From assembly GCA_003519645.1 (NCBI GenBank), contig DOWI01000112.1:1-5130 (forward strand): 5,130 bases of DNA, written 5' to 3'. Source of the stretch: Oscillospiraceae bacterium (lineage in GTDB: Bacteria > Bacillota_A > Clostridia > Oscillospirales > Acutalibacteraceae). Position numbers and translations under genes: made by a program. Position 1 is the stretch's first letter; each line of letters starts with the position of its first letter. Under the pieces are notes generated by a model that was given only the letters and a program-made list of their open reading frames with translations, ran no database searches and was not told the origin of the DNA. This document shows positions 1 to 5,130 of this stretch, piece by piece.

Positions 1-489
1 TGAATCCTTGCATTGAACCGCCCCAACATGAACAGCTTTTTCCGTATGGCGGGCTGCTTGGGATAAAGCCGTAGTAACGCAATAATCCGAGACAGCAGGA
101 AAGGCGATTGGCAGGTATTCCTGTGAGGTTCCCTCCTGGCGAATGGCTGCGTTGGCGATAACCAAATCGCCCGGACATACCGACTGTGCCATGCCTCCGC
201 AGGTTCCGACACGAATCATGGTGTGTACACCGCATGCGCTTAGCTCTTCGGCACAGATTGCGGTAGATGGTCCGCCAATCCCATGAGAGGTAACCAGTAC
301 GCGTTTGCCTGAAATATTGCCTGCCCATGTCGTATATTCACGCTTGCTGGCGACAAATTCCGATTGATCCAGCAGACCGGCAATTTTCTCTACACGCCCG
401 GGGTCGCCTGTGAGAATTGCGTATTCAGCACCCTGTTCGGGCTTCAGCCCGATATGAAACATGGCTTGTTCATTAAATTTCAAGAACAT
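1..489 (-). CDS. udp: Uridine phosphorylase, N-terminal 163 codons (cut by window edge)
   Basis: Catalyses reversible phosphorolysis of uridine to uracil and ribose-1-phosphate in the cytoplasm (pyrimidine salvage). Reading the minus strand from the ATG at 489 gives an uninterrupted 163-codon frame reaching base 1. It aligns closely, from memory, with E. coli Udp (253 residues): His12, the GDPGR phosphate loop (Gly28, Arg32), Arg50 (supplied to the neighbouring subunit's site), the GIGGPST segment at 70-76, and RVGTCGG at 93-99 with Arg93 and Thr96. These match the E. coli phosphate and ribose residues H8, G26, R30, R48, R91 and T94. About 90 C-terminal residues, including the uracil-binding Gln/Arg and the ribose-binding Glu-Met-Glu, lie outside the window. 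The start is supported by AAAGGA upstream on the minus strand. It lies 65 bp downstream of corA on the same strand. A broader-specificity nucleoside phosphorylase is possible, but the GIGGPST and CKDS segments favour Udp. Confidence 0.88.
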   Translation of the reverse strand, partial: MFLKFNEQAMFHIGLKPEQGAEYAILTGDPGRVEKIAGLLDQSEFVASKREYTTWAGNISGKRVLVTSHGIGGPSTAICAEELSACGVHTMIRVGTCGGMAQSVCPGDLVIANAAIRQEGTSQEYLPIAFPAVSDYCVTTALSQAARHTEKAVHVGAVQCKDS

Positions 490-501
490 CAAATCCTTTC
501 T

Positions 502-511
502 CCAAATTTGG
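502..511. other. 10-bp perfect palindrome CCAAATTTGG before udp
   Basis: CCAAATTTGG is a perfect palindrome located between the corA-udp hairpin and the udp ribosome binding site, ending 13 bp before the udp ATG. In the RNA it could shade the GGAG of the ribosome binding site, or in DNA it could be a protein site. A 10-bp AT-rich palindrome can also arise by chance, so no function is assigned. Confidence 0.3.
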
Positions 512-548
512 ATAAAGCAAATCCGTCCCCTGAACAAGAGGACGGATT
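511..548 (-). terminator. Probable intrinsic terminator or attenuator between corA and udp
   Basis: AATCCGTCC (520-528) and GGACGGATT (540-548) form a perfect 9-bp stem. After one mismatch, two further pairs (530/538 and 531/537) close a GAACA loop. On the minus strand the stem is followed by TTTGCTTTAT, an interrupted U-tract, so the orientation fits termination after corA. The plus-strand side has no U-tract. Because the U-run is broken and udp begins only about 30 bp later, with no room for a promoter between them, partial read-through into udp is likely. Confidence 0.55.
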
Positions 549-554
549 CAAATA

Positions 555-1481
555 TTAAAGCATACCCTTTTTGTGCAACAAATATCCGACTCCGCCCATG
601 AGCACAATCGACAAAATAACAGGAAACCAGAAAAAATCAGCAAAGGGTAGCCCTCTTACGTTCATGCCATAAAACCCGGCGATGATATTGGGAATAGAAA
701 TGACGATGGTAACCGAGGCCAAAACTTTCATGACGATATTAAGGTTGTTTGATATCACAGAAGCAAAGGCGTCCATTGTGCCGGATAAAATATTAAGATA
801 AATGCTTGACATTTCAACTGCCTGCTTGATTTCAATCAGAACATCCTCCAATAGATCCTGATCGTCATCATACAGCTTGATATATCTGCCACGCATCATC
901 TTTTCTAAAGTGGTCTCATCGGATTTCAGCGAAGTGGAGAAATACACAAGGGATTTCTGTAGGTCAAGAAGCTGAATCAACTCCTTGTTTTTCATGGATT
1001 TACGAAGCTGACGCTCCAGCTGAATTGAAATTTTATCAATTTGCTTTAGATGCTGCAGAAATCGGGTTGCAACCCGAAGCATGATATACAGAATGAATTG
1101 GGTTTTCAGTTGGGTCTGCACATTTTTGATTACACCTTCGGTAAATTCGGATATGATAGAATTTTCGCGGAGGGATACGGTAATTACATTGCTTCGGGTA
1201 ACAAGTATTCCGATTGGCATGGTGTAATAGATCACGCCGGTTTCGGTGATTTCGGACACAGGCGTATCAATAATAATGAGGGTGTTATCGTCTTCACATT
1301 CGATACGGGAGGATTCCTCTTCATCCAGTGAGGCACGAAGAAAGTCGGGTTCAAGTGAAAAACGCGTTATAAGAAAATTAATCTCCTTTTCATCCGGATT
1401 GACAACATCAATCCAGCACCCGTCCTCCAATTCATCAATGGGACGGATGCGACCGTTAATGGTCTTGTAGTATGCAAGCAT
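555..1481 (-). CDS. corA: CorA-family Mg2+/divalent-cation transporter
   Basis: Inner-membrane pentameric channel of the CorA family (Mg2+, possibly Co2+ or Ni2+). The 308-residue product has a long cytoplasmic N-terminal domain, a long helical stretch at about 130-255, a first membrane segment at about 250-271 ending in the signature YGMN (Gly272-Met273-Asn274), and a second segment at about 284-303 with a basic tail (HKK). An ungapped alignment recalled against Thermotoga CorA, offset 40, places Asp213 at its Mg2+-site Asp253, Asp237 at Asp277 and Asn248 at Asn288, so the sensing and pore positions look kept. The loop after GMN lacks the usual acidic MPEL and reads VRGLPF, as in many Firmicutes paralogues; substrate is therefore inferred. 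Start: GTG at 1487 and ATG at 1481 are both in frame; ATG is preferred because it sits 9 nt after GGGG (AAAGGGG), whereas GTG is only 3 nt away. Expression is probably controlled by the upstream leader. Confidence 0.9.
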   Translation of the reverse strand: MLAYYKTINGRIRPIDELEDGCWIDVVNPDEKEINFLITRFSLEPDFLRASLDEEESSRIECEDDNTLIIIDTPVSEITETGVIYYTMPIGILVTRSNVITVSLRENSIISEFTEGVIKNVQTQLKTQFILYIMLRVATRFLQHLKQIDKISIQLERQLRKSMKNKELIQLLDLQKSLVYFSTSLKSDETTLEKMMRGRYIKLYDDDQDLLEDVLIEIKQAVEMSSIYLNILSGTMDAFASVISNNLNIVMKVLASVTIVISIPNIIAGFYGMNVRGLPFADFFWFPVILSIVLMGGVGYLLHKKGML

Positions 1482-1485
1482 TTGC

Positions 1486-1533
1486 ACACACCCCTTTCCC
1501 GGGGCGCGTCAGTTCCGGACACAGCTCGCCCCG
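1486..1533 (-). promoter_or_regulatory. Two mutually exclusive hairpins over the corA ribosome binding site
   Basis: In the minus-strand RNA, segment 1509-1501 (ACGCGCCCC) can pair with 1494-1486 (GGGGTGTGT). This gives nine consecutive pairs, two of them G-U, around a GGGAAA loop, and it buries the GGGG of the corA Shine-Dalgarno and the alternative GTG start. The same strand, 1506-1500 (CGCCCCG), is also perfectly complementary to 1533-1527 (CGGGGCG), a 7-bp stem with a 20-nt loop that would leave the Shine-Dalgarno free. CGGGGCG lies inside the upstream ORF and the sequestering stem starts at the last base of that ORF's stop codon, so translation of the uORF should shift the balance. Pairing is directly visible; the regulatory role is inferred. 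No U-tract follows, so translational control (or Rho-dependent termination) is more likely than intrinsic termination. Confidence 0.5.
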
Positions 1534-1583
1534 TTGTATAATGTTTTAAGACATAATCGACCAGCAGGGTCAGGGCTCACCAT
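1509..1583 (-). CDS. 24-residue upstream ORF, candidate leader peptide of corA
   Basis: The frame runs from ATG (1583-1581) to TGA (1511-1509) on the minus strand, in the leader between the corA promoter and corA. It has the best ribosome binding site of the minus-strand genes: GGAGGTG, with GGAGG at 1593-1589, 5 nt before the ATG. The product begins MVSPDPAGRLCLKTL and ends in CVRN: Pro4-Asp5-Pro6 near the N-terminus, then a mildly basic stretch and two cysteines. It has no membrane segment or domain. Its stop lies 27 nt before the corA ATG. The established comparison is E. coli/Salmonella MgtL, a short leader peptide with an N-terminal Pro-Asp-Pro motif, where translation responds to Mg2+ and controls mgtA. 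Salmonella corA is also reported to have a short leader ORF, corL. Likeness here is limited to PDP followed by a basic stretch and could be convergent. Translation is probable from the ribosome binding site; the sensing role is inference. Confidence 0.55.
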   Translation of the reverse strand: MVSPDPAGRLCLKTLYNGASCVRN

Positions 1584-1641
1584 ATCCACCTCCGTATAAT
1601 AAGCTGCAGACAACTATATCGGCACACATTTTTCATTGTGT

Positions 1642-1670
1642 ATTATATGTAGTATAGCACAATCAATCAA
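1642..1670 (-). promoter_or_regulatory. Sigma-A-type promoter for corA and its leader ORF
   Basis: On the minus strand TTGATT (1670-1665) and a perfect TATAAT (1647-1642) are separated by exactly 17 bp. Transcription should start near 1636-1634, giving a leader of roughly 150 nt before corA. That is long enough to hold the uORF and the switchable hairpins. Confidence 0.75.
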
Positions 1671-1690
1671 GAATGCAATACAATTTCGGA

Positions 1691-1750
1691 TTGACAGTTC
1701 CTAGCGTTCTCGTGGAATATTCGGGATATCCAGCTGGGTAGGGCCCCGAT
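1691..1750. other. Cluster of short palindromes in the corA-secG divergent region
   Basis: This stretch packs GAATATTC (1715-1722), GGATATCC (1724-1731), CCAGCTGG (1730-1737) and GGGCCC (1742-1747) one after another, enclosed in part by TCGGG (1721-1725) and CCCGA (1745-1749). GG-ATAT at 1714-1720 can also pair with ATATCC at 1726-1731 around a TCGGG loop, with a one-base bulge. A perfect TTGACA occurs at 1691-1696, with a poor -10 (GAATAT, 1715-1720) 18 bp downstream. No coding frame with a ribosome binding site is seen here. It could be an operator region, a structured RNA or degenerate sequence; I do not recognise it. Confidence 0.3.
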
Positions 1751-1807
1751 TCGTTATGCTGTTATTTTTCACATCAATTGTATTCCTATACATTTTTCTT
1801 ACACATT

Positions 1808-1831
1808 TTTGCCTGCCGGCAAATTATTTTT
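1808..1831 (+). terminator. Terminator-like hairpin just upstream of the secG promoter
   Basis: TTTGCC (1808-1813) and GGCAAA (1818-1823) form a 6-bp stem with a TGCC tetraloop, followed on the plus strand by TTATTTTT (1824-1831). The geometry is that of a small intrinsic terminator, although no upstream plus-strand gene is visible. It ends 2 bp before the secG -35 element, so it could instead be an operator or an A/T-rich upstream element. Confidence 0.3.
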
Positions 1832-1833
1832 AC

Positions 1834-1862
1834 TTGCAATTATTTCACGGCTATGCTAGTAT
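1834..1862 (+). promoter_or_regulatory. Promoter of secG
   Basis: TTGCAA (1834-1839) and TAGTAT (1857-1862) are separated by 17 bp, and the -10 is preceded by TGC, an extended -10 context. Transcription would start near 1869, about 60 nt before the secG ATG. The preceding 70 bp is rich in T-runs, which could act as an upstream element. Confidence 0.65.
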
Positions 1863-1930
1863 GTATAAGATGAAATTTATATGAGAATATTTGTGTGTAT
1901 CGGTTGATATACTATTGTGGAGGGTCTGAA

Positions 1931-2182
1931 ATGACTGGTTTTGAGATCGCGATTGGAATTGTGCTGATTGTCCTGTCCTTGGTGATCATAGCGATTGTAT
2001 TATTGCAGGAAGGCCGACAGTCGAATCTTGGTACAATTCAGGGTGCTGCCGATTCCTTCCTTGATAAAGGCAGAGCTCGTACAATGGACGCTGTATTGGC
2101 AAAATGGACCAAAGTGGTTGTTGCTGCATTCTTTGTTCTTGTTTTTGTCGGTATGTTGGTTACAAAATTCCTCGGCGCGTAA
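1931..2182 (+). CDS. secG: Preprotein translocase subunit SecG
   Basis: Small membrane subunit of the SecYEG channel that assists SecA-driven protein export. The 83-residue product has the SecG plan: a first membrane helix at about residues 4-25 (GFEIAIGIVLIVLSLVIIA), the conserved LLQEG turn with a Gly/Ala/Ser-rich cytoplasmic loop (about 25-60), and a second helix at about 60-80 ending near the C-terminus. Length matches Gram-positive SecG (about 75-85) rather than the longer E. coli protein. ATG 1931 is preferred because GGAGGG lies 6 nt upstream; an in-frame GTG at 1895 would translate through that ribosome binding site. It is followed by a strong terminator and then rnr, the neighbour expected in Firmicutes, where secG and rnr are often adjacent. 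The loop sequence is poorly conserved in the family, so identification rests on topology, the QEG motif and context. Confidence 0.9.
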   Translation: MTGFEIAIGIVLIVLSLVIIAIVLLQEGRQSNLGTIQGAADSFLDKGRARTMDAVLAKWTKVVVAAFFVLVFVGMLVTKFLGA

Positions 2183-2193
2183 ATTAGTTTTGC

Positions 2194-2223
2194 AAACCCT
2201 GCTCATTTTGAGCAGGGTTTTTT
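2194..2223 (+). terminator. Strong intrinsic terminator after secG
   Basis: CCCTGCTC (2197-2204) pairs perfectly with GAGCAGGG (2210-2217) around ATTTT, followed by six T (2218-2223) and preceded by AAA. It starts 11 bp after the secG stop. It lies between secG and rnr, so rnr expression probably depends on read-through or an unseen promoter. Confidence 0.9.
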
Positions 2224-2287
2224 AAATCCACAGCGAATGTCCCGAGCTTACACTGCTCTTTTCGCGATGCGGGAAGGAAGGATTATA

Positions 2288-4417
2288 ATGAGGTTTGATA
2301 AAAAGAAAAGGGATCTAAAAAAGAGAATAAGGGAGCAGATCGGAGATGGAAGCAAAAGTGCTTCAGCCGACAGGCTTGCCGCGTTGCTTCGAATAAAAAA
2401 GGGGGAACGCGCCCGCTTCTTGCTGGCGCTTGCCGGCATGGAACGGAACGGAGATCTTGTGCGGGACAAAAGGGGAAGATATTCTGTGCCTGCCCGGGAT
2501 AATGTGCGGGCACGTCTGATGTCACTGCAAAAGGGTTACGGCTTCGCACGCCCTGAAATCTCAACCGGCAAAACCGAGGACATTTTTATACCCGGACGGG
2601 ATCTCGGAGAGGCATTGCCCGGCGATATACTGCTGGTAAGGCTTGAACCCGGTGATTCACGTGGTCCGCAGGGCAGAGTATTGCAGGTGATTGAAAAGGG
2701 CGGCAGGCTTTTCACCGGCAGAATCTCGGCAGATCGGGACGACAGACCGATTGTTGTTCCCGACGCTTTTATCCGCTATGCCCTGCCCATCCGCAGACAG
2801 AAGGAGCTGGCCGCAAAAGCGGGGGATAAGGTGCGGTTTGAAGCTGAATATAATCATTCGGGTGAGCTGACAGCACGCGTTTTAACCACTTACGGCAGTG
2901 CCGACAGCGCCAAGGTATGTGCCGACGCCATTGTGGATTCTGCCGGAATTTCCACATCATTTCCCGACGAGGTTCTTGACCAGGCTTCAGCGCTTGCTGC
3001 TGCCGGAATATCTGAACCCGAGCTTGAAGGCCGGGAAGACATGCGCGACTGGATGATCTTCACAATTGACGGATCGGATGCCAAAGATTTGGACGATGCC
3101 ATATCACTGGAAGAAACCCAAAGCGGCTGGATTCTGGGGGTGCATATTGCCGACGTTTCCCACTATGTAAGGGAAAACACCCCGCTTGATGCCGAAGCCC
3201 GCCACCGCGGTACATCGGTTTATTTTGCCGACCGCGTAATCCCTATGCTTCCACAGGCGCTTTCAAACGGAATCTGTTCGCTGAATGCAGGGGAGGACAA
3301 GCTCACATTATCAGCAATATTGACCTTAAATAAAAATGGTATGTGCGAGGATGTCTCGATCAAAAAGACGGTTATTTGTTCTTGTCTGCGGGGGGTGTAT
3401 ACAGAGGTTAACATGCTGTTTGATGGAACTGCGGATGCCGAAATTCAGGAAAAATACGCAAATGTTGGCTCTGCACTTGAATCCATGCGAAGGCTTGCGG
3501 CTCTGCTGCGGCAAAAGTCGGCAGAGCGGGGCACCATGGATTTGATCAGTACCGAATCAGTGTTTATTTTGGATGAGCAGGGACACCCTGTGGATATACG
3601 CAGTCGACAAATGGGTGAAAGCGAGGGGATGATCGAGCAGTTTATGATTGCAGCGAATGTGGCGGTTGCCGCCTTTGCGCGCAAAAAAGGTCTGCCGTTT
3701 GTTTATCGTATTCATGAGCAGCCCGATCCGGAAAAGCTTGGTATACTCAGTGAAACCGCACAACGTCTGGGATTTAAGAACCATAAGCTGGATAAGCCCA
3801 TGGACTTGAGAAATCTGATGGAGGAGGCGCGGGGGACCGGATATGCCCGTCTGATTTCTGACAGGCTGCTGCGTTCTATGGCCAAAGCCAAATACAGCGA
3901 AAATCCCAAAGGCCATTACGGTCTATCTTTGGCGGATTACTGCCATTTTACTTCCCCTATCCGGCGATATCCTGACCTATCCATACATCGTATCCTGACC
4001 TCTGTGCTTGCCGGTGTAAAGAAAGAGGAAATCATCCGGCGTTATGGATTTTTTGTACAGGAATCATCCGAATTGTCGTCTCAATATGAACTGCGGGCAA
4101 TGAACGCCGAACGTGACTGCGAGGCCTGTTATATGGCCGAGTATATGGGCAGGTTTATCGGCGAGGAGTTCAGCGGCGTTATATCCTCGGTTTCGGCGTT
4201 TGGCATCTATGTTGAGCTTGCCAATTCGGTGGAGGGTATGATCCGACTGGATAGTCTTGCTGAATCGGGACTGAAATATGATGAGGTGGCTTCTCTGCTC
4301 GACCGCCGCAGCCGCCCTGTTTATACGGTAGGCGATCCCATCAATATCCGCGTGACCGGTACGGATGTGTCGTCGGGATTGATTGATTTTGAACCGGTAG
4401 TCAGCACAATGCAGTAG
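2288..4417 (+). CDS. rnr: Ribonuclease R (3'-5' exoribonuclease, RNase II/RNB family)
   Basis: Processive Mg2+-dependent 3'-5' hydrolytic exoribonuclease that degrades structured RNA, including in rRNA quality control. Product 709 residues: a very basic start (KKKRDLKKR), a winged-helix segment at about 25-68, cold-shock/OB domains at about 70-125 (KGYGFARP at 82-88) and about 150-215, the RNB catalytic domain from about 245, and a C-terminal S1 domain at about 626-705. The catalytic signature TIDGSDAKDLDD is intact, with Asp261, Asp267, Asp269 and Asp270 matching E. coli RNase R D272, D278, D280 and D281. HFTSPIRRYPD at 553-563 is the other family signature. At 709 residues it is shorter than E. 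coli (813) or B. subtilis (about 780) and lacks the lysine-rich C-terminal tail. ATG 2288 is chosen because GGAAGGAAGGA directly precedes it; in-frame ATGs at 2237 and 2267 lack a convincing ribosome binding site. Neighbours are secG and eno; smpB, a common downstream partner, does not follow. Confidence 0.95.
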   Translation: MRFDKKKRDLKKRIREQIGDGSKSASADRLAALLRIKKGERARFLLALAGMERNGDLVRDKRGRYSVPARDNVRARLMSLQKGYGFARPEISTGKTEDIFIPGRDLGEALPGDILLVRLEPGDSRGPQGRVLQVIEKGGRLFTGRISADRDDRPIVVPDAFIRYALPIRRQKELAAKAGDKVRFEAEYNHSGELTARVLTTYGSADSAKVCADAIVDSAGISTSFPDEVLDQASALAAAGISEPELEGREDMRDWMIFTIDGSDAKDLDDAISLEETQSGWILGVHIADVSHYVRENTPLDAEARHRGTSVYFADRVIPMLPQALSNGICSLNAGEDKLTLSAILTLNKNGMCEDVSIKKTVICSCLRGVYTEVNMLFDGTADAEIQEKYANVGSALESMRRLAALLRQKSAERGTMDLISTESVFILDEQGHPVDIRSRQMGESEGMIEQFMIAANVAVAAFARKKGLPFVYRIHEQPDPEKLGILSETAQRLGFKNHKLDKPMDLRNLMEEARGTGYARLISDRLLRSMAKAKYSENPKGHYGLSLADYCHFTSPIRRYPDLSIHRILTSVLAGVKKEEIIRRYGFFVQESSELSSQYELRAMNAERDCEACYMAEYMGRFIGEEFSGVISSVSAFGIYVELANSVEGMIRLDSLAESGLKYDEVASLLDRRSRPVYTVGDPINIRVTGTDVSSGLIDFEPVVSTMQ

Positions 4418-4512
4418 GCGACTGGCTCCCCGTCCTGTTCGTAAGCAAAAGAATGCAGATGCGCACATTCAATCTATCCATACCATCTCTGCATATTCTG
4501 CTGTCATAAAAC

Positions 4513-4533
4513 GCATACTTCCCTATGTTTTTT
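4513..4533 (+). terminator. Weak candidate terminator after rnr
   Basis: CATA (4514-4517) and TATG (4524-4527) flank CTTCCC, with a possible G-T closing pair, followed by six T (4528-4533). The stem is short and AT-rich, so this is the best available rather than a convincing site. No stronger terminator is visible in the 255-bp gap between rnr and eno. Confidence 0.2.
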
Positions 4534-4581
4534 GCACAATAACTATTGCTGGTGTTCCAAGTTTTCAGGCCTGTTTTTCTC

Positions 4582-4610
4582 TTTACCTTTTATAGGCAGT
4601 GTGTTATAAT
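4582..4610 (+). promoter_or_regulatory. Promoter of eno
   Basis: TTTACC (4582-4587) lies 17 bp before a perfect TATAAT (4605-4610). The predicted start near 4617 gives a leader of about 55 nt containing AAGGAGG, as expected for a highly expressed glycolytic gene transcribed separately from rnr. Confidence 0.7.
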
Positions 4611-4660
4611 TATAACAAGTCAAAAATTGGGGAAAAGCTCCCGATGAAAGATATCACTAA

Positions 4661-5130
<470 letters not shown>

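Noticed and set aside
364..558. Plus-strand 64-codon frame opposite the udp start
   Set aside because: It overlaps the conserved udp N-terminus in antisense and runs through the corA-udp hairpin; there is no ribosome binding site and no recognisable protein.
1050..1470. Plus-strand open frames opposite corA
   Set aside because: They are antisense shadows of a well-conserved transporter frame, with low-complexity or unrecognisable translations and no ribosome binding sites.
1536..1600. Plus-strand TATAAT boxes (1537-1542 and 1595-1600) as promoters
   Set aside because: Both belong to an ATTATAC repeat in the minus-strand corA leader, and neither has a plausible -35 at 16-18 bp on the plus strand.
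1488..1640. M-box (ykoK) Mg2+ riboswitch in the corA leader
   Set aside because: The leader is in the right place and the gene is right, but I cannot find the conserved M-box core or its long three-stem layout. The segment is instead occupied by a translated-looking uORF. A covariance-model search would settle it.
1895..1930. GTG start extending secG by 12 codons
   Set aside because: No ribosome binding site precedes it, and the extension would translate through the GGAGGG that clearly serves ATG 1931. SecG proteins normally begin close to the first membrane helix.
2237..2287. Upstream ATGs (2237, 2267) as the rnr start
   Set aside because: ATG 2237 is 13 nt after the terminator T-tract without a Shine-Dalgarno. 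ATG 2267 also lacks one, and GGAAGGAAGGA lies just downstream of it, correctly spaced for ATG 2288.
4451..4498. Bulged inverted repeat (GAATGCAGATG / CATC..TGCA..TTC) after rnr
   Set aside because: The pairing needs two bulges and a loop of more than 20 nt, and no T-run follows, so it is not a credible terminator; it may be chance.

Overview
This window looks like chromosomal housekeeping DNA from a low-to-mid GC Gram-positive bacterium, most likely a member of the Clostridia. The evidence is the clostridial style of the SecG, CorA-family and RNase R proteins, strong GGAGG-type ribosome binding sites, sigma-A-like promoters with 17-bp spacers, and compact intrinsic terminators. There are no mobile elements, CRISPR arrays, rRNA or tRNA genes. 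Family names come from reading the translations and recalling relatives; no search was run.

Layout: two genes lie on the minus strand on the left, namely the N-terminal 163 codons of a uridine phosphorylase (udp, running off the left edge) and a complete CorA-family divalent-cation transporter. A 449-bp divergent region separates corA from secG. Then come three plus-strand genes: secG (preprotein translocase subunit), rnr (RNase R) and the first 152 codons of enolase (eno, running off the right edge). secG has a strong promoter and a strong terminator. rnr sits behind that terminator without an obvious promoter of its own. eno has its own promoter and a very good ribosome binding site.

The most interesting part is the roughly 150-nt 5' leader of corA (about 1636 down to 1482, minus strand). 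A good promoter (TTGATT, 17 bp, TATAAT) drives an RNA that first encodes a 24-residue upstream ORF with an excellent Shine-Dalgarno. Its product begins Met-Val-Ser-Pro-Asp-Pro. Its stop codon sits at the foot of a hairpin that would bury the corA ribosome binding site, and a GC-rich segment inside the uORF can pair with the same strand of that hairpin. This is the architecture of a leader-peptide switch. An acidic residue flanked by prolines at the very N-terminus recalls the enterobacterial MgtL leader peptide that controls the Mg2+ transporter gene mgtA. A Mg2+-sensing leader peptide for a Gram-positive CorA is therefore a concrete hypothesis, although the direction of control cannot be settled from sequence alone.

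The rest of the divergent region (about 1680-1830) holds a cluster of short palindromes, a perfect TTGACA and a terminator-like hairpin. I can only describe these; they might mark a short unannotated transcript or operators. The 255-bp rnr-eno gap holds the eno promoter and only weak hairpins.
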